Source: Symsagittifera roscoffensis (taxonomy: Eukaryota; Xenacoelomorpha; Acoela; Convolutidae). From it: a DNA stretch of 64,000 nucleotides. Positions 44,052 through 56,564 of this stretch are shown here, one piece after another. A program made the position numbers and the translations under genes. How positions within the stretch are numbered: position 1 is the first letter of the stretch; the number at the start of each line of letters is the position of its first letter. The notes under the pieces were generated by a model. The model saw only the letters and a list, made by a program, of their open reading frames with translations. It was not told the DNA's origin and made no database searches. Location: NCBI RefSeq assembly GCF_963678635.1, contig NC_087063.1:77583617-77647616 (forward strand). The letters run 5' to 3'.

Positions 44052-44435
44052 AAATTGAAAGCTTTTTTCTTTCAAAATTTTGTCACGAAACTTGCAAAAC
44101 TGCGTGAAAAATGTTGGAAAACGAATAAGCAAAATGCTTCAATTCCATGCAAAAAGTGGCGTTTATATCAGTATTCAGAAGTTAATTTCATCTTAACAAT
44201 CGCCACCAATGGAAAAAAAACATGTGCTATTTTTGCGTCTCTTAACGCCTTGGCCAATATACCTGCCTAACTTAAGAGATCATAAGAGACCAGAGTTGCC
44301 GCAATTTTCAGATCAAATCTCGATCCTTCACATATCCCTTACAACGAGCTGTTGCTTTGCTCTGAGTTTAACTTAAAGACTGGTCTGATTTTGATTAAAC
44401 TATCTAAACTTAACGGTGTTCAAATGTATATTTTT

Positions 44436-44640
44436 ACGCTTGCGATTAGCAAGCGCTATCAAACCGGAATGTAGACATTTTTCGGTTTAACAATTAGTTT
44501 ATCAGAATCACGTGAATCATTTTACTTTTGGTTGATATGAAATCAAAGTTCAGACGTTGATTGGCGCATGTGGGGAAGAGGTAACGCAACTGACGAATAT
44601 GACAAAGATCAATGGTGCGAATCTGGCCAGGACATGTTTT
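44436..44640 (+). repeat. tRNA-related short element with head hairpin
   Basis: It starts with the hairpin CGCTTGC-GATTA-GCAAGCG and then carries a tRNA-like piece (44575-44632) with GAAGAGGTAACGC and GGTGCGAATCTGGCC, resembling A and B boxes. The hairpin-plus-tRNA order recurs at 49486-49680. Confidence 0.6.
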
Positions 44641-44959
44641 TTTTTGTAGGCGGAAATTTGTCCGCGCGTCAATAAATCTTTGTCGCACTTCTGTTTTTCT
44701 GCTTTTTTTCGGCTTAGTTACCGCAGTACATAATTTGACTAAAATTTGGGCATTTTTTACTCGAATTAAAAAATATTTCGGTGTATTCCAGTTTTAGGCA
44801 AGTAAAGGAAATCCAAGAAGTTTTGCCTATATATATTTTTTTCATGCTGCTAATTAAAAGTTTTTGAAAGTTGGTTTCTTTATAAACCAAACTTTTATTG
44901 TACAAGCTCTGTACATTTATTGCAATAGCAACACCCATGCTTGAGACAACAAATCCCAG

Positions 44960-45254
44960 TTGTTCGAATTCAGTCGGGACTTGTTTTTTTTGTCAAAACT
45001 GAGACATTTTGAATATTCTAGAATTTCGTCTCTGCTATTTTTTGTCGGCTTAGTTCCGCAGAAAGGTTTGGGTTCTTTTTAGCATTTTGAAAGCTCTTTG
45101 TAAAGTTTCCAATGGTGCAAATAATTTTGTATCAGGTGAGGTTTTTTGTTCTTTAAAGTTTTTTTTCGGGTTTCATTTTGTCTTTTTATTTGCTGGTAAT
45201 CATAGTCATACATTTTTGTATCACAAGTGATCCGAAGCTCCGCTGCGCCTCTGT
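44960..45254 (+). repeat. Hairpin-bounded short element, copy 2
   Basis: Homologous to 37140-37460, with TTTTGTCGGCTTAGTT at 45041 and the end hairpin (one mismatch) at 45232. Confidence 0.75.
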
Positions 45255-48200
45255 TAAATATTCAGCTCAAAACTAAAGTTACATGATACTTACTGGGAAC
45301 AAGGCAGTCATCAGTTTTCATTGAGTTTCAGAAAAATTTCAGCAATGGCCAAGTTTGAGGAAAAAGTATTCAGAAGCCAAATGTATCCAAGTCGAGGGTA
45401 GGAATTCCCATTTTTTGTTGACCGACTCAAATGTGGACGCTGTCAAATCGATTAATTCCTGTTGCTAAAGTAGATTATTAGGATTCGTCACTAAGTCTTG
45501 AGGTAACAACCCATATTCTTAAAACTTTTCTAAAGGTTTTAATTGTTGCGTTTTTACGGTGAAATGCTATGCTAAGTCAGAACATTTTCAATTCGTTGTA
45601 TGCCCTAAACAATCCCTTTTTTCTAAATATGTATTTATATTGGCAATCCTGTTCAAAAATCAGGGCGAGAAAATTATCCGAGTTTCTCGTTCTTCAAGTT
45701 ATAGTAAAGTTAGTTTAAAAATTAATCTGATTTGTTTTAGAAAATAACAAATTGGTGTAAATTGAGTCTTTTGGGCGAAATTTAGCGTTAGTTTCTCGGA
45801 AATTAAGTAGGACTAGATCAATTCTGGTAAACCGGTGTCTTAATTTTAAATTAATTAGTTTTTCCTTTAAGTTTTTCTTATTCGAGAAAATTTGATTGGA
45901 AGTTTTCAAAATTGGACAATGTTTTAAATCATATCAAATATCAACAATGGAAGTTCATTTTTTTCTGTTCGCAATTTTTTTGGCGTTTCCCTTATATGAA
46001 TTTTTTTTCCGTTTGCAGCTGAATGATCCCTTCTTTTTTGTGGTAGTGCTAAAGCACGTGCGTTGAGACCAGAATGTCCTTGGTTCGAGTCCCAGTGGAA
46101 TTGATTTTTTTGTGGTAAAAACTCGGGTTGTCGGACTATCGTTTGGTTTATTTTTGTCGGCTTTTTTTTCCAGAGCAATTTTTTTATTCAAATGATTTGT
46201 ACTGAACTTCAAAAGCGTTCTGTATCTTGCAATTTTGTAAACTGTGCTTTTGCGGAATTTCCTTTTCATTTTAGGAAATCTCCAGTTTCAAAACTTAATA
46301 GCTCAAAAATTTAAATAACCAAAATGTTTTCTTTGACTAAACGGGCTAAAAGTTTTGCCTGGTTGCCACTCGTGGCGCTCGGTAAATTTTCCAGAAGCCG
46401 ATTTCAGCGCTGGTGATGGGATTCACTAAACATGACACGCGTGGAGTTTTAGTAGGCGTAGTTTTTGACATTAAAAAATTATTTAGTGGCTTTCGGTAGA
46501 GTTTGTATCCGCTATCTTGCAATGCAATATTTGTTTTGGAGTGAAAATGAATATTGAAGAAGTGAACCGGGAAAACATGTGCAATACAACAGGTTAAAAA
46601 GTAAAAAAAATAGTAAACTAAAGGGTTGAAGGCTCGAGCACCAGATGAGGGGTCAGATGAAAGTTTTTATTGTAATTCGACTAGATCTATCTTAAATGGT
46701 TCACTTATCAGCCTCGTTATCTTGAACGGACTTTTAATAATTAACTACAAAAGAAACTCATCTAAACTCTAAAAACATTTGTGAAAAATTAAATAAGAAT
46801 TTAACATTCTTATTATGTAGCAACGTACATAATGTATAATAATTTTAGCCAAAAAACGAATTAGTCGCAAATTTTGTCATTAAACGAAATGATTTATCAA
46901 TCATTTTATAGGTCGGTTTTTTTTCAAGAGAAAGTTTTAAAACTTGTTCACGCTCAATTTTTTTTAATTTGATTTTTGACGTGGTTTGACTTTTAATTTC
47001 TTCAAGTTGGCTTCAAATTTATTAGTTAAACGGAAAACAGATTACGCTCTGAATTCTAAAGTATAAATGGCGCGAGAAACGTGATTGTTTTTAAGTTTCA
47101 AAATATACGGATTTTTTTAAGAGTAATGAACCTAGTGAGTACTCTTACATAGGTCTTGCAGCAAAAGTGTAAAGCACTTGAAAAAAAAAATTAAGTAAGT
47201 TTTTTTTCAGTTTCCTTGTGTTCATTACTCTTTTCCAACTGTTAGTTGGCTATGTTTTGGTTTTCCAGCGGATCAAATAAAATTCTGAAGAGTCAAGCAG
47301 AACAGATTCTGGATATTTAAAAAGTCTTGAGGTGATGCATTTTTCTTAGAATTTCGCAAAATGAAAATTGTTTAGAAAAAGACCTTACGCGATTTTAAAT
47401 CAAAATAGAGAAAATTATTTGTTGTTCAATCATTGCTTAATAATTATGATCAGAAATGTAATTAATGAGGATGTAAGTCTTAAATTATGCTCAAAATATG
47501 TTTTTTTTCTGCTTGCAAACTTCCGTTTTGTCCTATTTCCGATTCACAGTTGATCCTAGGTTTTTAATTTGTCAACCGAGCCTTTAAAAAATAATAAAAA
47601 AGTGCCCAAAGAGGTCGTAGAAAGTTTTGGAATCTGTATTTTCATTAAAGAATGAAACATTTACAACTGCAATGTTTACAGTAATGCAACTTCTCTGCCT
47701 TTGACCAGCAAAACACTGCGCTGTACCATGTAGAGGGTTAATAGGCAGAGTTAATTCGAAGTATAAATGCATGGTAACCGCTGTATTGTGGACGGACCAG
47801 GTGTTGTAGCATTTAAGCCGTATTGACTGTGTTTCGGATAGGAGAACCAAGTTTGAAAATGTCCTCTGTCGAGAAAAATGGGTCTGAACTTTTTGATATC
47901 CAGATTTAACATGGATGAATGAGTTAGAGAGTGAACTTAACTTCAAATGCTACAGCATTATAGCGTTATTGGGATCTTCCCCTCACTTGCACGAATTTCT
48001 CTTTTATGGTGTAACGAATGGTTTTACAGGATTAAAAGTATGAAGACTGAATATGTTTGCCATGGCCTAAGTAGTCCGCATGTCAATTTTCATACCACTC
48101 GGACAATGTGAACATTCATTTTAGTTGAAAAAATCACAGATGCGAAAAAGGAAAAAAGCCCGTTATTGTTAGCTTTCAACTCCTTCTAGCAGACTGTCAT

Positions 48201-48400
48201 CTAATCGAACCACCCTGTAAAGCTTTAACAAAAATATTTTTCAAATTTCTTTTACAAAAAAGTCCCTTTTAGTTTTGGTTTAATGGCTTAATTAGATTGT
48301 CCCGGTCGGAACCACGTATCTCTGTTTGTATTGATCCACTGGATCACAGTTTACTCGATCAAAACTAAATTTGTGGGTAGTTTATTTTCCTGGGTTAATT
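45255..48400. other. Intergenic with a tRNA-like SINE head
   Basis: No gene recognised. At 46037-46093 TGGTAGTGCTAAAGCACG and GGTTCGAGTCC form A- and B-box-like elements of a tRNA-derived repeat; the second equals the B-box consensus. A 120-codon minus ORF (47584-47946) has no recognisable features. Confidence 0.5.
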
Positions 48401-48404
48401 GAGT

Positions 48405-48417
48405 TGCAATTTTTCAG
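48405..48417 (+). promoter_or_regulatory. 3' splice acceptor directly before the PEX10-like ATG
   Basis: GCAATTTTTCAG is followed at once by ATG, leaving no 5' UTR in the exon. The upstream part must come from a cis 5' exon or from a spliced leader. Confidence 0.6.
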
Positions 48418-49137
48418 ATGGAGCCTGAGCAAATGTCAATCAAAAAGTGTTTCGCTCTCAACTTGCTGCGAATGTTCAAAAATGAAGAAGTTCTCGACAA
48501 AATAACTGGAAGAATATCAAAAATATTGGATCTGTTTCTGATGACAGACGAGCAAAAGCGATGGTCGCTTAAAATTTCAGAGTTCATTTCGGGATGTTTT
48601 GTCTTATCCGGGTCAAAATTATATAGCCAATCTATCGGCTCTGAAATTTCGGGAACTGACGGATCAAATTTACTTTTTATTTTACCCTTGATTTTAAAGT
48701 TGTTAGAATCATCTCTGCAAAATTACTCCCTCCTTCAGATATTCAAAGTTCCTCAAGCCGTTTTGAAGCCTATAATTTTATCAGCTCTTATTGACGGAAA
48801 TTATTCATCTTTGTACTTTCTAAAGAAAGGGCCGATATTTAGTCTACTAGCAATCATGGCTTGTGTTGTCGCTGTAAAGAGACAATACTTAGCTAAGATT
48901 CTTAGCCGAAATCTGACAAGAACGAAAATTGAATCAGCAGACCAGGCTTTTGAAGAGGCGGAATCGGAAATTACTCGAGCCTGTCCCCTGTGTCTTTCGG
49001 CGGTTAAATCGCCTAGTGCGATTCCCTGTGGTCACGTGTTCTGCTGGAATTGTCTCTACACTTCTCTTAAACTACGCAATGAATGTCCTATTTGTCGTTT
49101 TCCTTCATCGGCTTCATTTATGGTTCTAATCAGATAA
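48418..49137 (+). CDS. PEX10-like peroxisomal RING E3 ligase
   Basis: A single 239-codon exon. The C-terminus is a C3HC4 RING finger with ligands C189, C192, C204, H206, C209, C212, C223 and C226 (CPLC, PCGHVFCWNC, CPIC). The CGH-FCW pattern and the protein ending a few residues after the RING in a hydrophobic-Leu-Ile-Arg tail are typical of PEX10, part of the PEX2/10/12 ubiquitin ligase that recycles the PEX5 import receptor at the peroxisomal membrane. Hydrophobic segments at ~85-100 and ~138-155 may be membrane helices. At 239 residues it is clearly shorter than the usual ~300-330 and its N-terminal part is divergent, so another membrane RING protein remains possible. The ATG is fixed by the splice acceptor touching it. 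Confidence 0.75.
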   Translation: MEPEQMSIKKCFALNLLRMFKNEEVLDKITGRISKILDLFLMTDEQKRWSLKISEFISGCFVLSGSKLYSQSIGSEISGTDGSNLLFILPLILKLLESSLQNYSLLQIFKVPQAVLKPIILSALIDGNYSSLYFLKKGPIFSLLAIMACVVAVKRQYLAKILSRNLTRTKIESADQAFEEAESEITRACPLCLSAVKSPSAIPCGHVFCWNCLYTSLKLRNECPICRFPSSASFMVLIR

Positions 49138-49329
49138 AACTATATCATCATTGGTTTAACAATCATCATATCATCATTATCAATCATTAGAACTGTCATT
49201 TTATTATGAATTATCCTGTCAAAAGCCAGCTCATAAATCATTGTATTGTTAAAGTATAAAAGGTTGAGATAGTAAAGTCGGGTTCAATTTGTGTTTTAGC
49301 CCTGAAAACGATCGGGTGCCATCTTTGGG

Positions 49330-49760
49330 TTTTTACCCTTGCGATGAGCAAGGGTATTGCAATCAGGTACTAGATTTTTTCCCCGTGAATAACTTTGTTC
49401 ACAGTTTTCAGCTTGCATGCAGTACACGACATGCATGCAGTATGTGCGTCTATTTGCGCTCATTGGTCTATCACTTCAATTTTTTACGCTTGCAATTAGC
49501 AAGCGTTATTCAAATCGGAATATAGACTTTTTCGGGCTAACAAATTCAACAAAATCTCTTTACCTTTGGTTCATTTGAATTCAAAAGTCAGGCGTACATT
49601 CATCGTATTTGGTCTGGAGGTAATGCAGCTGCGTTTGAAACATAATCGCAGCTGGATCTTGTTGTTTTTTTGTTTTTCAGTGTCTGAAATTGAAATTTTC
49701 TACCTGGAAATGTTGATTAGTCGTCTTTTAGTTTGTCGGCTTAGTTGACAACCTACCTTT
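49330..49760 (+). repeat. Hairpin-headed short elements
   Basis: Two head hairpins, ACCCTTGC-GATGA-GCAAGGGT at 49335 and ACGCTTGC-AATTA-GCAAGCGT at 49486, each followed by family sequence. The second is followed by a tRNA-like GGTCTGGAGGTAATGC at 49610 and by GTCGGCTTAG at 49734. Confidence 0.65.
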
Positions 49761-50049
49761 TTTTGGGGGGGGGGGGGGTTTAATCAGTTTTCATTGTAGT
49801 CTCAAAAGTCGTTGATTAACTCATGTGTCGTTGATAACTTATTTTAAAAATTACTATATCTGGTTGGTAAATTAGCCGTTTTTGCTTGGGTTTTTTCGCT
49901 TAGAAATTTTGTTTGGCGTAAATGATCTCGGCTCTTGTTTTGTCGGTTTAGTGAACTTATTTTGCATCGGTATAAGGATTAAAATGGTTATTCATATTTT
50001 AAAAAATCAGCTTGGTTGGTAGTATAAAAGTTGAAAGCTCTCACAAATT

Positions 50050-50675
50050 TTATATGACAATAATTTCCTTTGACATTTGTTTTCGTTTTAATTGGCGTCT
50101 AGCCAAGTGTTGTTGGCTTAGCGAAACATTGATAAATACTAAAAGCTTGCTTAATGGTAGTGGTTTTGTTTCTCGTCTGTTTTTCTGAGATTGGAGTTTT
50201 CGTAATTCCAAAAAAAAATGATTTTGAATGAAAATCATTTCTTTTGCTGTTTTTGTTTTCAGATCAGTTGTCGTCCAACCACGTGTTGTAGCTTAGTGGA
50301 CGCTCGAAAATACTAAAGACTTGTTGAATGCTTGTGGTTGTGTTTCTAGTCTGTTTTTCTGAGATTGAATTTTTCGTATTTCCAAAACAAGGTTGAATAT
50401 TTTATGACAAGCATTTCTAATGATAGTTTTGTTTTCGGATCAATTAGCGTCTTACCACGTGTTGTTGGCTTAGTAGACGCTCGCAAAAAAAACGGACAGC
50501 TTGCATGAAGCTAGTTGTTGTGTTTCTCGTCTGTTTTTCTGATATCGGATTTATCGTATTTCCAAAAAAATGTTGAATTTTTTATGACAACCATTTCCAT
50601 TGGTATTATTGTTTTGGATCATTTGACATTTTACCACGTGTTGCTGGCTTAGTAGGCGCTCGAAAAATAGTATTT
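50050..50675. repeat. ~175-bp tandem repeat, four copies
   Basis: Copies begin near 50055, 50230, 50400 and 50580 with ATGACAA-CATTTC and share CCACGTGTTGTTGGCTTAG, GACGCTCG and GTTTCTCGTCTGTTTTTCTGA. The GGCTTAG piece links it to the other GTCGGCTTAG repeats. Confidence 0.85.
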
Positions 50676-51050
50676 TTCCTACTGCTGTTATGTCGGCTTG
50701 AAATCGTTCTTCAGTGGTTCCAAAAATTGACTCTGGCTTAGCTCCTATACGAATCCCAAGGTTGCCTGGAGTCGCATTAGCGATGTTAGTCCCTGCTTTA
50801 CTGGTTCTACTGATTCGACGTAGCTGTGCGATATTTATTCTTTTTTCATTCATTTAATTCTAGTTATTTGTTTTCAATTAGGGTGTTTGATTTGGTGATA
50901 TTTTCAGCTCGTCTATTCATTTGGTCTCTGATTTCCATTAGTCGGGTATCGATTTTAATCCGTTCGTTTTTGAGGTCATTCCGTTTCCTTTCAACTTGAT
51001 GAGAATGCTACGGAATGATCCAACTGACAGCAACTGAATCGGGTACACTT

Positions 51051-51213
51051 GGGGCTTAGGAAATTAGACGATCAGAAAATAACAGATATTGGACAATAAC
51101 TTGTGCGCAAATTGCGTGAAACTTGTTTACCGACTTAAATTAACTTTCAGCTGAGTAAACACTGGTTGTCCTTTAATTCAGTCTCCTTACGGTCGTCTAA
51201 TTTCCTAGGCCCC
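51051..51213. repeat. Inverted repeat of ~23 bp
   Basis: GGGGCTTAGGAAATTAGACG at 51051-51072 faces its near-exact complement at 51190-51213, with about 115 bp between. It may be a decayed palindromic element. Confidence 0.6.
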
Positions 51214-51613
51214 GGTACATTTGTAGATGTTTCGATGACCTTGTTGTTCGAGTGCAGTCGAGTATTATTCGTAGAATACTTTAGCTGTCTAATCTCTCTT
51301 TCGCTGAGATAATGAGTGAAGAGTTGAGCAATTTTCATCTCATTTCGGGAACCATGATTGCACCGTTTTTATATAATTCAAAATAATCAAATTGTATCAC
51401 AACTGGTTTAACTCTTAAAAAGTAAACTACTGCCAGCAGAACTACTGATAATGAAAATGAATCTTTCGATTGCTTCAGTAAAAACAAAAAACCATGAAAT
51501 CTTCTTAACCATGGGATACTTAAGCTACATAGAAACTTGAGAGTTATACATGTAATACCCCTGAGTCGATCGAATAGCAGAGAAGGCAAAGAATTAGCGG
51601 CTAGATGCTGCAA
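51147..51613 (-). other. Two overlapping small ORFs, uncertain
   Basis: A 92-codon frame (51335-51613) with a hydrophobic stretch SVVLLAVVYFL and a 63-codon frame (51147-51338) overlap by 4 bp. They could be exons of a small membrane protein gene, but no family or convincing splice sites were seen. Confidence 0.2.
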
Positions 51614-52018
51614 TGAAAATGTAGTTTACTTTCTAATGAAATCAGACTGGTCAATTCCCGCAAAAAGTTCGAAGTAGAGACATATTTGTTACAGAAATAC
51701 GAATCGCTACCAGTTGACAGAGTTTTTCATGGGATTCAGAATTTACTTCGATCGATGAATGTTTGTTAATATTCAGTGAAATAAATAATTATATAATTGG
51801 TGCCACAGGCAGTTGAAGTTACATAGTTGATTGTCTGTAAATATAATCATTCCGAGTTATCATTTTTTAACAAAGAGGTTAGACAGTTTTAAATATGTTC
51901 TGCTGGAAAAAATCCAGCCGCAAGAAAAAAATTAATAAATTTAGTTTAAGAACAGAATTGAATACCTGGAAAAATTAATTTCAGAGATTAAATGTAAATC
52001 GAAAAGCTGCTTGCAACC

Positions 52019-55000
52019 ATGTCTGCTGCGCTGAAGTCTGACAGGAGTGCTCGTAGCCGACGTAACAAGAAGTCGACGACTGGTAAGACGAGCTCATCGA
52101 AGCAATTGGCCACTGAAATTGATATGCTATGTGACAAAATGGAGCAAATGGACGATGAGGTGTACTGGCAGAAGTTGTTCACGTGGAGTGAGAATTTCAA
52201 CCGACGACGATTCGAGTTTCAACAATGTGAGGAACAATTTGTAATTATTATTCCGTATAATCAAATTATCTTGATGACCGTAAATTTATACTTTTTTTTT
52301 AATTTTAAAGGAATTTAAGTGATATAACGTCACTGAAATTTGAGAATCATTTTTGAGCATTTTCATTAAAAAACTATAAAGCAAAGCAATCCATATCTAT
52401 TATTAAATATTTTAAACAATTATTGATTTGACATCGAATAGACTGATATTTAATAATTTCTCACTTCGTTGACTAAAATGTTCCTATTTCAGTAAAAATT
52501 GACCTATACAAAAAATTCGATGCTCTGTCTGGACGAACATTCAATCCGACGTTTCCAGATATTGGAGAAAGCACTGGTCGTAAAAATCCAATGGTAGAAT
52601 TGCCGAAGTCCAATTTAAGATCAAAAAGAGCCTCAGTATTGCGAGAAATTCTCAATGAAAGTGACGAAATTAATGAAGAACCGACTCCAAGAGATAATAG
52701 TTATCGTAATTCTTATTTGGAGCAGAACTCGTTTTCTTCAATGGGTAAAATGAGGATTTCGGGTTCTTATAGTGACCGCGCTAGTCAAAACGGCGATCAA
52801 ATCTGGACTGATTCGAATTTGAATTTTGATCGAGGCATGCTAAGTTTCGACCAACCGTGCGATTACAGGCTGAAAAATTCTCTAAAATCGAAACTAGAAG
52901 AAGATAATTGGCGTGAGTTGAAGGATCTTTTGGTCGGCAGTAGTGCTGGAAGAAATTCCAAGAAGGGAAACAGCGTGATTGACTTCAAGCGCCCGATTGC
53001 TGTGGATGTGATTTCGAGTGGGGGTGATGCTGGGAATACTGAAACAACGCAAAGACCACAAACTGCTATCAGGGATGGTCAAAAATTATACTTTTCTCTA
53101 CATTTTTTCTTTTTCAGCCAATAGAACAGTACTTCTGTGAGTGAAATAGTTGCTCAATTGCAATGAAATCATCATTTTGAGTAGTATCCTTCTGCTGATG
53201 GATTTCTCAAAGCAAAAGTCTCTATTACTCTTGCGTTTTTTATTAATGCAATATATTGTAATATGTAACAAATGATTTGCAAACATATTTAAAACCATTT
53301 TAATATGATTTACCCAAGTAAGTGAAGTTCCTTCATTAAAAATTTTGACCAGTCCCGGTGGTCAGTAGTCCTGTCCACGGTTCAAAATTGACGCCAAGAT
53401 CTCGGGAGTTCCAAGGCATGAACTACGGTGAACTAAACCAGGAGAGACCCTATAGTGCTATGAATTACTACACTGTGAATGCAGTGAGTTCTACAGAGCA
53501 GCAGCAGAATCGAAAGAAGGGGAGTAATGTGTTTACGAGTAAGTTGACGTTCCTGGAGGGCAGCAGCGACAGTGATTTGGGCGACCGCTCTTTGACGAAA
53601 GTAGACACGGAAGTCGTAGATAGAGAGTCTATGTAAGTGTCGAGACTTTAAAGTGTTTTTCTCATTCCAGGAATTCATTTACTCACTAATTGATTCCGAT
53701 TAAGAGTTAGTTATCAGACTAAGGGCTCAGATGAAGAAACCCTGGGTTTTTTTTCTAATATGCCTAGATTTTTTTGGTCTTTTTTTGGCAGCCGCTTCTT
53801 ACAATAACGAAATTGTTGGAATGTCTTGAATATATTTGAAACAAATTTTGATTTCTAGTGTTTGGTTGTAGAGTTGCCCTTGGAGCTCCCAAAACAGTTA
53901 AAGGTTTTTATCAACTCTTTCAAACTCTGTGATCTTTGCATTTTCTCTTTATCGTCAATACAAGAAATGTTCTCATGTTTCATTTTTTTTCAGCTGATGG
54001 GAGTGGGGTTAGCAATCGGGACAGTAGAAGAAAAATGTCGCCATGTATCCGAGATAGTTCGACCAGTAGAAGCAGCTACTTGGAACTAGACCAAAAAGTA
54101 AGCAAGACATCGTTAGTTAATCTAAATGCAACTGTGAATACAAAGATTAGTAGCAAAATTAGACAAATTTTGCATGCTGGGTTGATTGTTGAGTTATTAT
54201 TATGGGAACGATTCGTCAAAACCATGAATATATTCTGTCTTAGTTTTTTTTTCATCTAATTTTTTTCCATGTTTTATAAACACTCGGAATTTGTGGTCGG
54301 AACAGTAACTGATTCAGATTGAAAGATGACCTGGCCTTAGAGAAGTGAGTAAGCAAGGGGTCACGAATCTTGCGTGGTTTGAACACTTAATCAGTGATGT
54401 TCATTAAAACTTTCTAATTTGCTTGGATCTGGTTAACAATCCCCCTCCTATTGCAATAGGGGGATTGTTGACAATTGGTACCAAATTCGTAATGCTTTAC
54501 TGTTCAATTCTTTCTTTATAGGGGGAGGGGAGGTTCGTTACAAGGGAACCAAAGGGAGGAAATAGTTAACAAGACCCATTTGCTTAAATGCACATCACTG
54601 CACTTAACATAATACTTCACTTAGCATAATACTTAATGTTTTAGCGTCGCCAGTTCAGAGAACGAAGCTTGAGCCAAACCTCGGAGTCGAGGCCCAGAAC
54701 TCCTCTGAAAAAGCATCAATGTCAGTTTGACATGGACAAAAACGACATCAAGTACAAATCACGGGAGTCCAGAGCAGAAGATGCAAAACAGGATCCAAAA
54801 CGCATTTATAGACTCCGGTCACCAACCTGTGGCTCTAAACACGCCTGTGACCTGCAGCGCTTCCCCTTCATTCCTCCTGATCACAACTTCGTGCCCAAAA
54901 TCAACAAAAGTATCCCGCGTTTGTCCAAGAAAGGATGCAAAGTATATGAAGTTCAGAGTTTCTATAGACACTCTAAGTTCAAGTTAGTCAGATTTTATCG

Positions 55001-56272
55001 CTATAATGATGGTCTAAGTTTGTGTTTAAATTGCGAATTGGAAAAGGAAACTGAGATTAATCAGATTGATATGTTGTGTATTTAGGAGATCAAAAAGTTG
55101 TGGAGACATTCCTCGTTCAATTCCCACAGGGTTAGTGTTCAATTTATTAAGTGAAATATCTTGAATATTATTTTGCAACCACTTTTTTGCTACCAAATAA
55201 ATTGTTTTAGTCATCGGGTGAATTCTGTTATTATAGCTGAATGAACATAATATGTATTCACTCCTTTAAAAAAGAACTCTAACTTGATATTAGGCAGTCA
55301 ACGTGAGATTGCAAAAGAAAAACTTTGTTTAAAAAAGTCGTGTCATTCAACTCTTTTAGGTATTATGACGACACGTGCCATCTGCCGAAAGACTACCTGC
55401 CTCCGATCTTGACCCGAGCAGTGGAGCTGAAACGAGCCTACATGCGCCGCAAGATAAAAGCGAAACGAAAAGCAGAGTTGAACGAAAAGAAAATGCTTCG
55501 GAAAGTGAAACAAGCTAATCGGAAAATATGCAAGTTTGGATATGATTCATCCTCTAGATTGAGAGGGCGCTCAGCTCATCGGAAGTTCCGAGGAGGAAAT
55601 TCGAGTGGAGAGGAGAGCCCGAGTCACTCGGAGGATTCGGTGGAAGACTGTTCGTGTCTGGAGTCGTTTGAGGCAGATTCGATTGACTCGGGGTCTGAGA
55701 TTATGGGCGGAATGTCCTCAATGGTAAGAAATGTATCTGGGCTGTTTTATTTCAAATTTGTGTTTCAGTTTGAGTATTTTGATTACCATCATTTTATTAA
55801 AGAGAGATGGAAACAACTGTAAGAATTGGAAGTGCGCAAAAATTCTGCAAAATATGACGTCTTCAGGTTTTGGTGCTGTGCAAAATGAGAAACGTAGTTC
55901 AAATTCTTACATAGTTCGCGATGATTTTCGATTTTTTCAGGATTAATCTTAAAATTTGTTCAGGCTCAATTGCTTGTTGATCCGATTTTTTCTGGATTAT
56001 TTTTATCAAAAAAGTGCGAAAAAAAAATTTTCGAAAGGGATTTTTTCAAAAAGAAGATTTTTTTCGGTTTACTTCGGTCCATTGACTCGTTTCCTACTGT
56101 ATGTTAGCTATGTTTTATCTTATGCCTCATTAAGCACCCTGAATAGAAGAAAGTAGACGATATATCGTTTGAATTCATTGAAATTTTTGTGTTTTAGCCA
56201 TTTGCTGAAAGTGTGATGTCCTCAAACTTGACTTACCTGATCGATGAAACGCCAAATGATGCTGAAGATTAG
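52019..56272 (+). CDS. Seven-exon gene, unknown Ser/Lys-rich protein
   Basis: Exons read as 52019-52226, 52493-53077, 53353-53632, 53994 or 54004-54097, 54645-54982, 55360-55723 and 56198-56272. Reading phases agree at every junction except exon 3/4, which needs the acceptor GATGGGAG|T at 54004 or an unseen small exon. Donor sites are GTGAGG, GTCAAA (weak), GTAAGT, GTAAGC, GTTAGT and GTAAGA; most acceptors are TTTCAG/TTTTAG. An acceptor at 51984 lies 34 bp before the ATG. The protein, about 550 residues, has a basic start (RSARSRRNKK), a short helical part (MLCDKMEQMDDEVYWQKLF), long Ser/Asn-rich stretches, and near the C-terminus a highly basic helix (VELKRAYMRRKIKAKRKAE) followed by an acidic Ser-rich tail. 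I recognise no domain and assign no function. Confidence 0.75.
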
Positions 56273-56564
56273 ACTTAAACTATTGGTTGCCCAAAACAAC
56301 ACTATTTAATTTTTTTATTAATTAGCGTGACATAACTAGGTGTTACGTAATTCATTTAACAAAGAGAAGTGTTTTTCTAGAGCGTGAATTTTTTTCATTA
56401 TGGAACATCAAAAATCTAGAAACTTTAAAAAGAGAAAAAAAAAGAAAGTTCCAGAATTGATCGTTCCTGAGATTGTGTTAAGTTACATGTCCCTATCGCT
56501 ACAAAGCAATTGGCGTTTAGAAGGATTTAGTTTTATTATGAGTTCTTCTGGTGGATAAGTTTTT

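Noticed and set aside
46030-46093. Possible tRNA gene (B-box consensus present)
   Set aside because: Acceptor and anticodon stems do not pair by eye; better explained as a tRNA-derived SINE head.
47584-47946. 120-codon minus-strand ORF
   Set aside because: No motif, no neighbours in the same direction and no splice context to support it.
53116-53134. Possible 19-bp micro-exon with good flanking splice sites
   Set aside because: Including it breaks the reading frame into the next exon; joining 53077 to 53353 directly keeps it.
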